From Streptococcus mitis (GTDB taxonomy: Bacteria > Bacillota > Bacilli > Lactobacillales > Streptococcaceae), in assembly GCF_946190275.1 (NCBI RefSeq), contig NZ_CAMHZQ010000010.1, forward strand, positions 1 through 64,000: a stretch of DNA of 64,000 nucleotides. Reading direction: 5' to 3'. The notes under the pieces are model-generated. The model was not told the origin of the DNA, did no database searches, and was given only the letters and a program-made list of their open reading frames with translations. Numbering within the stretch: position 1 is the stretch's first letter; every line of letters begins with the position of its first letter. Below are positions 20,248 through 30,700 of this stretch, in pieces. The position numbers were made by a program, and so were the translations under genes.

Positions 20248-20292
20248 AGTAAGCGTTCACATATTGAAAAAATAAAACGTGGGGATTATAAT
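20248..20292 (+). promoter_or_regulatory. fucose operon promoter and cre-like site
   Basis: TTGAAA (20264-20269), a 17-base spacer and TATAAT (20287-20292) predict a start near 20299. AGTAAGCGTTCACA (20248-20261), directly upstream of the -35, resembles a cre. Carbon catabolite repression of the operon is expected. No clear FucR operator was recognised. Confidence 0.7.
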
Positions 20293-20323
20293 AAACTTAA
20301 TTAAGGACGAAGAGAGGAGAGAA

Positions 20324-21727
20324 ATGGAAGCGGTTTTAGCAATAGATTTAGGTGCGACTTCTGGAAGAGCAATCGTTGGTTACCTTTCTGAAAATAAACT
20401 AGTAATGGAAGAAATAAATCGTTTTTCTAATCTACCTATTAGAGTAAAAGGGCATTTATCTTGGGATGTTGACTTTCTACTAGCTAAAATTCTTGAAAGT
20501 ATCCGATTGGCTAATACTAGTTACAAGATTTTATCTGTCGGTATTGATACATGGGGTGTTGATTTTGGGCTTATTGATAATGAAGGTAAGCTATTATCAC
20601 AACCTGTTCACTATCGTGATGAAAGAACAAAAGGAGTGTTAAAGGAAATATCTGAAATTACTGAATTAGAAAAACTATATTCAGAAACAGGAAATCAGAT
20701 TATGGAGATAAATACCTTATTTCAACTCTTTAAGGTACGGCAAGAATTTCCTAATTCATTTTATAAAACTGATAAGATTCTTTTAATGCCAGATTTGTTT
20801 AATTATCTCTTGACAGGTAAATTTGCTACAGAAAAAAGCATTGCTTCAACAACTCAATTATTTGATCCTAGGATTCAAAAATGGAATCAGAATATTCTAA
20901 AACTATTTGAATTGGATTCATCTTTACTTCCTGAAATTGTTTCAGAGGGGAATGTCCTTGGAAGGATAAAAGAGGAGTATGGTTTAGGAGATATTCCTGT
21001 TGTGAATGTTTGTAGCCATGATACAGCCAGTGCGATTGTCTCAGTTCCTAAGACAGAAGCTAGTTTATTTATTTCATCAGGTACTTGGTCTTTAGTTGGA
21101 GTGGAGCTTACTTCACCGATTCTTAATACCGAATCTTTCAGCTATGGATTTACAAATGAGGTAGGCAAAGATGGAGTGATTACTTTTTTGAAGAATTGTA
21201 CAGGGTTGTGGATCATAGAGGAACTAAGACGTTCATTTGAACGAAGAGGGAAAGCCTATTCTTTTAGTGATATAAAAACAATGATAGAGAAAGAAAAAGA
21301 AGATCTTCCTCTGATTGATACTGAATCACCTGAATTTGCAACCGAATCTGATATGTACAAGACTTTGACAGAATATCTAGCTTATCATCATGAAACTAGA
21401 GAGTGGACAGATGGACAACTATTTAAGATCGTTTATGAAAGCCTAGCTGAAACGTATAAGAAAACGATAGAGTTACTAGAGGAACTAACTCATAAGGTTT
21501 ATAAGAGGATATATGTGATTGGAGGAGGTGCTAGAGCCAGTTACTTTAATCAAATGATTGCTGATAGAACTGGTAAAGAGGTTCTTACAGGTTCAACTGA
21601 AGCTACAGCTGTGGGGAATATTGTTGTGCAGCTCATAGCTATGGGACAATTAAAAGGGATGGAAGAAGCTCACCATGTTATTGAGGAGTTCCTACAATTA
21701 GAGAGTTATTACTCCCAAAAGAATTAA
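20324..21727 (+). CDS. fucK: L-fuculokinase
   Basis: FGGY-family sugar kinase phosphorylating L-fuculose to L-fuculose-1-phosphate in the cytoplasm. ATG 20324 was chosen: GAGAGGAGAG lies upstream and the predicted transcript begins near 20299, so the longer frame from GTG 20279 cannot be translated. It is 467 residues with the start [17 protein letters not shown], the mid motif [21 protein letters not shown] and a C-terminal [21 protein letters not shown]. First gene of the operon; an RNA hairpin separates it from fucA. Confidence 0.93.
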   Translation: MEAVLAIDLGATSGRAIVGYLSENKLVMEEINRFSNLPIRVKGHLSWDVDFLLAKILESIRLANTSYKILSVGIDTWGVDFGLIDNEGKLLSQPVHYRDERTKGVLKEISEITELEKLYSETGNQIMEINTLFQLFKVRQEFPNSFYKTDKILLMPDLFNYLLTGKFATEKSIASTTQLFDPRIQKWNQNILKLFELDSSLLPEIVSEGNVLGRIKEEYGLGDIPVVNVCSHDTASAIVSVPKTEASLFISSGTWSLVGVELTSPILNTESFSYGFTNEVGKDGVITFLKNCTGLWIIEELRRSFERRGKAYSFSDIKTMIEKEKEDLPLIDTESPEFATESDMYKTLTEYLAYHHETREWTDGQLFKIVYESLAETYKKTIELLEELTHKVYKRIYVIGGGARASYFNQMIADRTGKEVLTGSTEATAVGNIVVQLIAMGQLKGMEEAHHVIEEFLQLESYYSQKN

Positions 21728-21758
21728 AAAGATTGAGAGTTTGTAAATTTGCCTCCCT

Positions 21759-21789
21759 CCCCCTTCTTAAGTTTTGTACAAGAAGGGGG
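21759..21789 (+). promoter_or_regulatory. strong intercistronic hairpin, fucK-fucA
   Basis: CCCCCTTCTT (21759-21768) pairs perfectly with AAGAAGGGGG (21780-21789) around an 11-base loop. No T-run follows, so it looks like an mRNA stability or processing element rather than a terminator. Confidence 0.6.
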
Positions 21790-21841
21790 AATAATTGGTG
21801 AATTGAAAAATCTTTAGTGTTTTGATATAAGGAGGACAAGA

Positions 21842-22480
21842 ATGTCAGATGTAAAACAAGAATTAATTAAATATGGTAAGAAGCTAGTAGAAACAGATTT
21901 GACGAAAGGAACAGGTGGAAATCTCAGTGTTTTCGATCGTGAAAAACAATTAATGGCAATTACTCCGTCGGGTATTGATTTCTTTGAAATCAAAGAATCC
22001 GATATTGTAGTGATGGACATTAATGGAAATGTTGTAGAGGGAGAACGCTTGCCATCTAGCGAGTGGTATATGCATTTGATTCAATATCAAACTCGTGATG
22101 ATATCGATGCAATTATCCATGCTCATACAACTTATGCAACAGTATTAGCTTGTCTCAGAGAACCACTTCCGGCGAGTCATTATATGATTGCAGTGGCAGG
22201 GAAAGATGTTCGGGTAGCTGAGTATGCAACATATGGTACGAAAGAATTAGCTGTGAATGCAGCTAAAGCAATGGAAGGTCGTAGAGCAGTTTTACTAGCG
22301 AATCATGGAATTTTAGCAGGTGCACAAAATTTATTGAATGCATTTAATATTGTTGAAGAAGTTGAATATTGTGCAAAAATTTATTGTTTAGCTAAGAATT
22401 TTGGAGAGCCAGTAGTTCTTCCTGATGAGGAGATGGATTTAATGGCAGAAAAATTTAAAACATACGGTCAGAGAAAATAG
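21842..22480 (+). CDS. fucA: L-fuculose-1-phosphate aldolase
   Basis: Class II aldolase splitting L-fuculose-1-phosphate into dihydroxyacetone phosphate and L-lactaldehyde. The 212 residues match the family. Visible are the substrate loop TGGNLSVFDR, the serine pair PSSEWYMHL, the zinc-ligand region IIHAHTTYATVLA and the third ligand in LLANHGILAGA. A GGAGG ribosome site precedes the ATG; fucU follows 11 bases downstream. Confidence 0.93.
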   Translation: MSDVKQELIKYGKKLVETDLTKGTGGNLSVFDREKQLMAITPSGIDFFEIKESDIVVMDINGNVVEGERLPSSEWYMHLIQYQTRDDIDAIIHAHTTYATVLACLREPLPASHYMIAVAGKDVRVAEYATYGTKELAVNAAKAMEGRRAVLLANHGILAGAQNLLNAFNIVEEVEYCAKIYCLAKNFGEPVVLPDEEMDLMAEKFKTYGQRK

Positions 22481-22491
22481 GGAGGATATTA

Positions 22492-22932
22492 ATGTTAAAA
22501 CATATACCGAAGAATATTTCTCCAGATTTATTGAAGACTTTAATGGAAATGGGACATGGAGATGAAATAGTATTAGCTGACGCGAACTATCCTTCTGCCT
22601 CATGTGCGAATAAGTTAATTCGTTGTGATGGTGTAAATATTCCCGAATTATTAGATTCTATTCTGTATTTAATGCCATTAGATAGTTACGTTGATAGTTC
22701 AATTCAGTTTATGAACGTTGTTTCGGGGGATGATATTCCTAAGATATGGGGTACCTATAGACAGATGATTGAAGGTCATGGTACAGATCTTAAAACGATT
22801 ACTTATCTTAGAAGAGAAGATTTTTATGAACGTAGTAAGAAAGCTTATGCTATTGTTGCTACAGGAGAAACTTCACTTTATGCTAATATTATCCTTAAGA
22901 AAGGAGTAGTTGTTGAAAGAGGAAATGTTTAA
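22492..22932 (+). CDS. fucU: L-fucose mutarotase
   Basis: A 146-residue RbsD/FucU-family protein interconverting the anomers of L-fucose so that FucI gets the right one. Family landmarks are ISPDLLKTLMEMGHGDEIVLADANYPS at the N-terminus and the C-terminal catalytic stretch FYERSKKAYAIVATGE. The ribosome site GGAGG is close. The end overlaps the following PTS gene. Confidence 0.92.
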   Translation: MLKHIPKNISPDLLKTLMEMGHGDEIVLADANYPSASCANKLIRCDGVNIPELLDSILYLMPLDSYVDSSIQFMNVVSGDDIPKIWGTYRQMIEGHGTDLKTITYLRREDFYERSKKAYAIVATGETSLYANIILKKGVVVERGNV

Positions 22933-23356
22933 TAGAGGAATTTTAGTTGCCAGTCATGGTGATTTTGCTAGCGGAGCTCTCATGACAGCAGAAATGTTTG
23001 TTGGTGAGACAACAAATGATAGAGTTAGAACATTAGGTTTGATGCCTGGAGAGAATATTGTAGAGTTTGAGCATTATTTTAAAAATCAAGTGGATGAACT
23101 GTTAGACTCAAATCAAGAGGTTATCGTTTTGACTGACTTGATTGGAGGAAGTCCTAATAATGTGGCTTTGTCACAGTTTTTAAATTTGGATTCAGTTGAT
23201 ATTGTAACAGGTTTTAATATTCCTCTCCTAGTGGAATTAATATCAAGTTATGATTCAAAAATTAATTTAGAAGAAATTATTCACAATGCTCAAAATAGTT
23301 TGTTTAATGTTAAACAACAACTTAACGTAGAGGAGGAAGAGGATTTATGTCTATAG
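22925..23356 (+). CDS. PTS enzyme IIA, mannose family
   Basis: Cytoplasmic phospho-carrier of a mannose-class PTS. The motif [13 protein letters not shown] holds the phosphorylated histidine. ATG 22925 gives 143 residues but its SD is only two bases away; TTG at 22910 or 22913 (AAAGGAG upstream) could start five or four residues earlier and would overlap fucU. The three next genes encode IIB, IIC and IID, together making a complete importer that replaces a fucose permease. Confidence 0.9.
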   Translation: MFNRGILVASHGDFASGALMTAEMFVGETTNDRVRTLGLMPGENIVEFEHYFKNQVDELLDSNQEVIVLTDLIGGSPNNVALSQFLNLDSVDIVTGFNIPLLVELISSYDSKINLEEIIHNAQNSLFNVKQQLNVEEEEDLCL

Positions 23357-23817
23357 AGTTTGTTCGTATTGATGACCGTCTGGTACATGGTCAAGTTGTC
23401 ACTACGTGGCTAAAAAAGTATGATATTGAGCAAGTTATCATTGTTAATGATCGCATCTCAGAAGATAAAACACGACAATCTATTTTAAAGATTTCTGCAC
23501 CGGTAGGTTTAAAAATTGTTTTCTTTAGTGTAAAACGGTTTGTGGAAGTTTTAAACTCTGTGCCAATAAAAAAGAGAACAATGCTGATATATACCAATCC
23601 AAAAGATGTGTATGACTCTATTGAAGGAAATTTAAAATTGGAGTACCTCAATGTAGGACAGATGAGTAAAACGGAGGAAAATGAAAAGGTAACTGGAGGT
23701 GTAGCTCTAGGTGAAGAAGACAAATATTATTTTAAGAAAATAGTTGATAAGGGAACGAGAGTTGAAATTCAAATGGTTCCCAATGATAAAGTTACAATGT
23801 TGGAAAAATTTTTATAA
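23347..23817 (+). CDS. PTS enzyme IIB, mannose family
   Basis: A 156-residue cytoplasmic [18 protein letters not shown] holds the active histidine typical of the mannose-class IIB. It overlaps the IIA gene by ten bases. It hands the phosphate from IIA to the incoming sugar bound by IIC/IID; in the pneumococcal fucose system the proposed cargo is fucosyl-galactose disaccharide rather than free fucose (family knowledge). Confidence 0.92.
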   Translation: MSIEFVRIDDRLVHGQVVTTWLKKYDIEQVIIVNDRISEDKTRQSILKISAPVGLKIVFFSVKRFVEVLNSVPIKKRTMLIYTNPKDVYDSIEGNLKLEYLNVGQMSKTEENEKVTGGVALGEEDKYYFKKIVDKGTRVEIQMVPNDKVTMLEKFL

Positions 23818-23841
23818 AAATAATTTAAGGAGGTACAGTAT

Positions 23842-24615
23842 ATGCTATTCACACAAGCATTACTGGTGACATTAGTTGGGATTATTGCCACTATTGACTA
23901 TAATGGACCGTTATTTATGATTCACCGTCCGTTAGTTACAAGTGCAATGGTTGGCTTAGTCTTAGGAGATTTCACCCAAGGTGTTCTTATTGGTTCAGCT
24001 CTTGAATTAACTTGGCTTGGTGTAACAGGTATTGGAGGCTACACTCCACCAGATACTATTTCAGGTGCGATTATTGGTACTGCATTTGGTATTTTATCTG
24101 GGCAAGGAGAAACTGCTGGTATCGCTATAGCGGTTCCAATTGCAGTTGCTACCCAACAGTTGGATGTTCTTGCAAAAACTTTAGATGTTTATTTTGTGAA
24201 AAAAGCTGATAATGATGCTAAAAACGGAGATTACTCAAAGATCGGTTTTTATCATTATTCAAGTTTGGTTTTAATCACGTTATTTAAAATTGTGCCAATT
24301 TTCCTAGCTATTATGCTTGGAGGGGAATATGTGGCAGACTTGTTTGCTAAGGTTCCACCAATCGTTATGCAGGGACTTAACTCTGCAGGTGCTTTATTAC
24401 CTTCAATTGGTTTTGGTATGCTTTTAAATATGATGCTCAAGAAAAATATGTGGGTATTCTTGTTGATTGGCTTCATTTGTTCTGTGTATGGAGGAATGTC
24501 AACCATTGGGATCTCACTAGTTGGTATTGCGGTAGCATACTTCTACGATATGATTGGAAGTAAACCACAAGAAACAACTTCAAATAGTGATGTTGAGGAG
24601 GATCTTGATCTATGA
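23842..24615 (+). CDS. PTS enzyme IIC, mannose family
   Basis: A 257-residue membrane subunit with about six hydrophobic segments and the family motifs IGSALELTWLGVTGIGGYTPPD and GETAGIAIAVPIAVATQQLD. The ribosome site AAGGAGG is strong. The end overlaps the IID start by four bases. Confidence 0.93.
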   Translation: MLFTQALLVTLVGIIATIDYNGPLFMIHRPLVTSAMVGLVLGDFTQGVLIGSALELTWLGVTGIGGYTPPDTISGAIIGTAFGILSGQGETAGIAIAVPIAVATQQLDVLAKTLDVYFVKKADNDAKNGDYSKIGFYHYSSLVLITLFKIVPIFLAIMLGGEYVADLFAKVPPIVMQGLNSAGALLPSIGFGMLLNMMLKKNMWVFLLIGFICSVYGGMSTIGISLVGIAVAYFYDMIGSKPQETTSNSDVEEDLDL

Positions 24616-25412
24616 TGAATAATAAAGTAACTAAAGTTGAACTTAAAAAAGTTTTCAAACGAAGTTTTATGTATGGTTCTTCATGGAACTATGAGAGAAT
24701 GCAGAACCTAGGTTTTCTATATACAATTCTTCCAGTATTGAAAAAACTATATCCAGACAAAGATTCAGCTTCTCCTGCTATGAAACGTCACCTTGAGTTT
24801 TTCAATACTCATCAAACAGCGGCACCATTTATTCTTGGAGTTACTTCCGCTATGGAAGAACAAGAAGGAAATGAAGGTGCAGATTCAATTACTGGTATTA
24901 AAGTTGGCTTGATGGGGCCACTGGCTGGTCTAGGAGATAGTTTGTTCTGGCTGACACTAGTTCCTATCTGTTTTAGTATTGGTGCATCTTATTCTAAAGA
25001 CGGCGGTGCTTTAGGTATCTTTATCGCCTTAATATTGTTTAATGTTATTAATATTCCTGTTAAATATTTCGGTTTGAAATATGGCTATACTAAGGGTTCT
25101 AGTCTTATCCAAGAAAATAATACAAAAGGGACATTGAATCGCGTTACGAGTATGGCGACAGCATTAGGGCTAGTACTAGTGGGTGGTTTGATTCCATCAA
25201 TGGTTGGTATTAATTTTGGATTAGAATTTAAGCAGGGAGAACTTGTTATTTCTGTTCAAGAAATGATTACAAAATTAATTCCAGGATTTATCCCTATGGC
25301 TTTGACTTTATTAATGTGTAAATTAATTAGAAAAGGAAAAAATCCGGTTGTACTAATCTTTAGTGTTATGGCTATTGGAGTTATCCTAGTTGTTTTAGGA
25401 ATTTTGAAGTAG
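24612..25412 (+). CDS. PTS enzyme IID, mannose family
   Basis: A 266-residue IID subunit: amphipathic cytoplasmic N-terminus (SWNYERMQNLGFLY, TPFI-type stretch, FFNTHQTAAPFILG), the conserved GIKVGLMGPLAGLGDSLFW, and hydrophobic segments at the end. It partners IIC to form the sugar channel. A GGAGG-containing hairpin follows before the GH95 gene. Confidence 0.93.
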   Translation: MMNNKVTKVELKKVFKRSFMYGSSWNYERMQNLGFLYTILPVLKKLYPDKDSASPAMKRHLEFFNTHQTAAPFILGVTSAMEEQEGNEGADSITGIKVGLMGPLAGLGDSLFWLTLVPICFSIGASYSKDGGALGIFIALILFNVINIPVKYFGLKYGYTKGSSLIQENNTKGTLNRVTSMATALGLVLVGGLIPSMVGINFGLEFKQGELVISVQEMITKLIPGFIPMALTLLMCKLIRKGKNPVVLIFSVMAIGVILVVLGILK

Positions 25413-25422
25413 TAGAAAGTGT

Positions 25423-25449
25423 GGAGGTGGTATTTGGGATATCACCTCC
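25423..25449 (+). promoter_or_regulatory. hairpin between PTS and GH95 genes
   Basis: GGAGGTG (25423-25429) pairs with CACCTCC (25443-25449), followed by ATTTTGG. The weak T-run suggests partial termination, which would set glycosidase levels below PTS levels. Confidence 0.5.
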
Positions 25450-25470
25450 ATTTTGGAAGAGAGGTAAAGA

Positions 25471-27765
25471 GTGAAATTATGGTATAAGAAAGCTGCCTCA
25501 AATTGGAATGAAGCCTTGCCGATTGGGAACGGTCATTTAGGTGGTATGATTTATGGTTCAGCTACAAAAGAATGTATTCGACTAAATGATGAGACTATTT
25601 GGTATAGAGGAAAGTCAGATAGAAATAATCCAGACTCACTATTGCATCTTAAAAAAATTCGGGGATATCTGTTAGATGGAGAAATTCAGAAAGCTGAAGA
25701 ATTGATAAAATTAACAATGTTTGCTACTCCAAGAGATCAAAGCCACTATGAATTACTTGGGGAACTTTACATTGAGCATATAGATATTCAGCATTCTGCT
25801 CTTTCATTGTATGAAAGAGAGCTAGATTTAGATACAGCTATTTCTAATGTTGTGTTTGAGCCTAATAGTTGTAATTTACAAATAAAAAGAGAATATTTTA
25901 CGAGTTTTAATAAGAATATTTTATGTTGCCGTATAGTATCATCAGTTCAAAACACATTAAATTTAAACATTAATTTGGGTAGAAATAAACGGTTTAATGA
26001 TGAAGTATCTAAACTGGATTCAAGTACAATTTTAATGTCGGCCTCTGCTGGAGGTAGAAAAGGTGTTCAGTTTAAAGTAGTATGTCATTCTAAGGTTACG
26101 GATGGTGAAGTAAGTGTATTGGGAGAGACAATAGTTATTCGGAATGCTACAGAGGTATTTCTTTATCTCAAATCAATGACGGATTATTGGGGAGACATAG
26201 ATATTTCTTCTCTTCAAGGAGAATTTAGTAGTATTGATTACTTTACAGAAAAAGATGAACATGTAAAAAAATATCAGGAGCAATTTAATAGAGTTGATTT
26301 TAAACTACACTATAGTAAAGATTGTCTGAGCATTCCAACGAATCTACTTCTTGAAAACACTAAAAAGTATAGTAACTACTTGACTAATTTGCTATTTCAT
26401 TATGGAAGATATCTGTTAATATCGTCTAGTCAGCCGAATGGTTTACCTGCCAATCTTCAAGGAATATGGTGTGATGAATTAAATCCAATTTGGGGTTCTA
26501 AATATACAATTAATATTAATACTCAAATGAATTATTGGATGGTCGGGCCATGTGATCTACCAGAAGTAGAATATCCATTATTTGATATGCTCGAAAGAAT
26601 GAGAGAACCGGGAAGACTAACCGCTACGAAAATGTATGGAGCTAGAGGTTTTACAGCACATCATAATACGGATGGTTTTGGCGATACGGCTCCCCAATCT
26701 CATGCTATGGGCGCTGCAATTTGGGTATTAACTATTCCGTGGTTATGTACTCATATTTGGGAACACTATTTATATTTTCAAGATGAGCGTATTCTTACGG
26801 AACATTTTGAAATGATAAAAGAAGCATTTCTTTTCTTTGAAGATTATTTATTTGAGGTGGACGGCTACTTGATGACAGGTCCAAGTGTTTCACCGGAAAA
26901 TAAATATCGTTTAAAAAATGGTACGGAAGGAAATGCTTGTCTATCATCTACAATTGATAATCAAATTCTAAGATATTTTTGTGACTCATGCATTGGAATT
27001 GCAAAACAATTAGGAGACAATTCGGATTTTATTAGTCGTGTGAAGGAGTTAAAAAAGAAATTACCTAAAACAAAAATAGGTAGTAATGGGCAAATACAAG
27101 AATGGCTAGAGGATTATGAAGAAGTAGAGCCTGGTCATAGACACATTTCACCTCTATTTGGGCTTTATCCTTATAATGAGATTGATATTTATAAAACTCC
27201 TGAATTAGCAGAAGCAGCGGAAATCACCATAAATAGGAGATTATCAAATGCTAACTTTTTATCTTCGCAGGATAGGGAACAAGCGATTAATAATTGGTTA
27301 GTAAGTGGTTTGCATGCTAGTACACAAACAGGTTGGAGCGCTGCATGGTTGATTCATTTTTTTGCGAGACTATATCAAGGTGAACCTGCTTATAACCAGA
27401 TTAATGGTTTGTTAAATAATGCGACTCTTGGGAATTTATTTCTTGACCATCCACCATTTCAAATTGATGGTAATTTAGGTTTGGTGAGTGGAATTTGTGA
27501 ATTATTAGTACAGAGCCATCATAATTGGTTATCCCTAATTCCAGCTTTACCTTCTGCTTGGTCAGAAGGAGAAGTGAAAGGTCTCAGAGTAAGAGGAGGA
27601 TATAAGATATCGTTTGCTTGGAAAAATGGGGATATAACATTCCTAAAATTGGAAGGAGGAAACAAAGATCAAAAAGTAAGAGTAAGAATATATGGCAAAA
27701 ATACTGATGTACAAAATATTGAATTGGTATTTAATTCAGAAAAAATTATTGAGTTAAATTTTTAG
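25471..27765 (+). CDS. GH95 alpha-1,2-L-fucosidase, intracellular
   Basis: A 764-residue GH95 enzyme without signal peptide, so it acts on imported sugar. It begins in the family way with ALPIGNGHLGGMIYGSATKECIRLNDETIWYRG and has the catalytic-core stretch NINTQMNYWMVGPCDLPE, GFTAHHNTDGFGDTAPQ, the acid region GPSVSPENKY and the C-terminal DHPPFQIDGNLGLVSG. Expected action: removal of alpha-1,2-linked fucose, for example from the H-disaccharide. The start is GTG with AGAGG six bases upstream. It sits between PTS and GH98, as in the TIGR4-type pneumococcal fucose operon. Confidence 0.9.
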   Translation: MKLWYKKAASNWNEALPIGNGHLGGMIYGSATKECIRLNDETIWYRGKSDRNNPDSLLHLKKIRGYLLDGEIQKAEELIKLTMFATPRDQSHYELLGELYIEHIDIQHSALSLYERELDLDTAISNVVFEPNSCNLQIKREYFTSFNKNILCCRIVSSVQNTLNLNINLGRNKRFNDEVSKLDSSTILMSASAGGRKGVQFKVVCHSKVTDGEVSVLGETIVIRNATEVFLYLKSMTDYWGDIDISSLQGEFSSIDYFTEKDEHVKKYQEQFNRVDFKLHYSKDCLSIPTNLLLENTKKYSNYLTNLLFHYGRYLLISSSQPNGLPANLQGIWCDELNPIWGSKYTININTQMNYWMVGPCDLPEVEYPLFDMLERMREPGRLTATKMYGARGFTAHHNTDGFGDTAPQSHAMGAAIWVLTIPWLCTHIWEHYLYFQDERILTEHFEMIKEAFLFFEDYLFEVDGYLMTGPSVSPENKYRLKNGTEGNACLSSTIDNQILRYFCDSCIGIAKQLGDNSDFISRVKELKKKLPKTKIGSNGQIQEWLEDYEEVEPGHRHISPLFGLYPYNEIDIYKTPELAEAAEITINRRLSNANFLSSQDREQAINNWLVSGLHASTQTGWSAAWLIHFFARLYQGEPAYNQINGLLNNATLGNLFLDHPPFQIDGNLGLVSGICELLVQSHHNWLSLIPALPSAWSEGEVKGLRVRGGYKISFAWKNGDITFLKLEGGNKDQKVRVRIYGKNTDVQNIELVFNSEKIIELNF

Positions 27766-27774
27766 GTATAAGTC

Positions 27775-30700
27775 ATGAATAAAGAAAAAATAAAAAGAAG
27801 ATTAATCACAATACTGTTTGTATGTATTGGGATGTTATGTTTTGGATTGTTAGCAGGAGTTAAGGCTGATAATCGTGTTCAAATGCGAACGACGATTAAT
27901 AATGAATCGCCATTGTTGCTTTCTCCGTTGTATGGCAATGATAATGGTAACGGATTATGGTGGGGGAACACATTGAAGGGAGCATGGGAAGCTATTCCTG
28001 AAGATGTAAAGCCATATGCAGCGATTGAACTTCATCCTGCAAAAGTCTGTAAACCAACAAGTTGTATTCCACGAGATACGAAAGAATTGAGAGAATGGTA
28101 TGTCAAGATGTTGGAGGAAGCTCAAAGTCTAAACATTCCAGTTTTCTTGGTTATTATGTCGGCTGGAGAGCGTAATACAGTTCCTCCAGAGTGGTTAGAT
28201 GAACAATTCCAAAAGTATAGTGTGTTAAAAGGTGTTTTAAATATTGAGAATTATTGGATTTACAATAACCAGTTAGCTCCGCATAGTGCTAAATATTTGG
28301 AAGTTTGTGCCAAATATGGAGCGCATTTTATCTGGCATGATCATGAAAAATGGTTCTGGGAAACTATTATGAATGATCCGACATTCTTTGAAGCGAGTCA
28401 AAAATATCATAAAAATTTGGTGTTGGCAACTAAAAATACGCCAATAAGAGATGATGCGGGTACAGATTCTATCGTTAGTGGATTTTGGTTGAGTGGCTTA
28501 TGTGATAACTGGGGCTCATCAACAGATACATGGAAATGGTGGGAAAAACATTATACAAACACATTTGAAACTGGAAGAGCTAGGGATATGAGATCCTATG
28601 CATCGGAACCAGAATCAATGATTGCTATGGAAATGATGAATGTATATACTGGGGGAGGCACAGTTTATAATTTCGAATGTGCCGCGTATACATTTATGAC
28701 AAATGATGTACCAACTCCAGCATTTACTAAAGGTATTATTCCTTTCTTTAGACATGCTATACAAAATCCAGCTCCAAGTAAGGAAGAAGTTGTAAATAGA
28801 ACAAAAGCTGTATTTTGGAATGGAGAAGGTAGGATTAGTTCATTAAACGGATTTTATCAAGGACTTTATTCGAATGATGAAACAATGCCTTTATATAATA
28901 ATGGGAGATACCATATTCTTCCTGTAATACATGAGAAAATTGATAAGGAAAAGATTTCATCTATATTCCCTAATGCAAAAATTTTGACTAAAAATAGTGA
29001 GGAATTGTCTAGTAAAGTCAACTATTTAAACTCGCTTTATCCAAAACTTTATGAAGGAGATGGGTATGCTCAGCGTGTAGGTAATTCCTGGTATATTTAT
29101 AATAGTAATGCTAACATCAATAAAAATCAGCAAGTAATGTTGCCTATGTATACTAATAATACAAAGTCGTTATCGTTAGATTTAACGCCTCATACTTACG
29201 CTGTTGTTAAAGAAAATCCAAATAATTTACATATTTTATTGAACAATTACAGGACAGATAAGACAGCTATGTGGGCATTATCAGGAAATTTTGATGCATC
29301 AAAAAGTTGGAAGAAAGAAGAATTAGAGTTAGCGAACTGGATAAGCAAAAATTATTCCATCAATCCTGTAGATAATGACTTTAGGACAACAACACTTACA
29401 TTAAAAGGGCATACTGGTCATAAACCTCAGATAAATATAAGTGGCGATAAAAATCATTATACTTATACAGAAAATTGGGATGAGAATACCCATGTTTATA
29501 CCATTACGGTTAATCATAATGGAATGGTAGAGATGTCTATAAATACTGAGGGGACAGGCCCAGTCTCTTTCCCAACACCAGATAAATTTAATGATGGTAA
29601 TTTGAATATAGCATATGCAAAACCAACAACACAAAGTTCTGTAGATTACAATGGAGACCCTAATAGAGCTGTAGATGGTAACAGAAATGGTAATTTTAAC
29701 TCTGGTTCGGTAACACACACTAGGGCAGATAATCCCTCTTGGTGGGAAGTCGATTTGAAAAAAATGGATAAAGTTGGGCTTGTTAAAATTTATAATCGCA
29801 CAGATGCTGAGACTCAACGACTATCTAATTTTGATGTGATTCTATATGACAATAATAGAAACGAAGTTGCTAAGAAACATGTTAATAACTTGTCGGGTGA
29901 ATCTGTTAGTCTAGATTTCAAAGAAAAAGGAGCAAGGTATATTAAAGTTAAATTACTAACGAGTGGTGTACCTTTGAGTTTAGCAGAAGTAGAGGTTTTT
30001 AGAGAATCAGATGGTAAGCAATCTGAAGAAGATATAGATAAAATAACAGAAGATAAAGTAGTTTCTACAAATAAGGTAGCTACTCAAAGTTCAACTAATT
30101 ATGAAGGTGTGGCTGCCTTAGCAGTTGATGGTAATAAAGACGGAGATTACGGACATCATTCGGTGACTCATACTAAGGCAGATTCTAATGCTTGGTGGCA
30201 GGTCGATCTGGGAGAAGAGTTTACAGTTTCTAAAGTTGATATTTATAATAGAACAGACGCCGAACCTCAGCGTTTATCTAATTTTGATGTTATTTTTCTA
30301 TCTTCATCAGGAGAAGAAGTTTTTAGAAGACATTTTGATAAAGTAGTTGATGGTCTGTTATCTTTAAAAGTACCTTCTGTAGGGGCTAAGCTAGTCAAAA
30401 TAGAATTAAAATCATCAGCTATTCCGTTAAGTTTAGCGGAAGTTGAAGTCTATGGTTCAAAGAGAACTCCGAAGAAACTTTCCAATATTGCGTTAGCAAA
30501 AGAAACTAGACAGAGTTCAACGGATTACAATGGTTTTTCTCGTCTAGCAGTTGATGGAAATAAAAACGGAGATTATGGTCATCATTCGGTGACTCATACC
30601 AAAGGAGATTCTCCTTCATGGTGGGAGATAGATTTAGCACAAACCGAAGAATTAGAAAAGTTAATTATTTATAATAGAATAGATGCTGAAATTCAGAGAT

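Noticed and set aside
20279..20323. Longer fucK start at GTG 20279
   Set aside because: It lies upstream of the -10 box of the predicted promoter; ATG 20324 has a good ribosome site.
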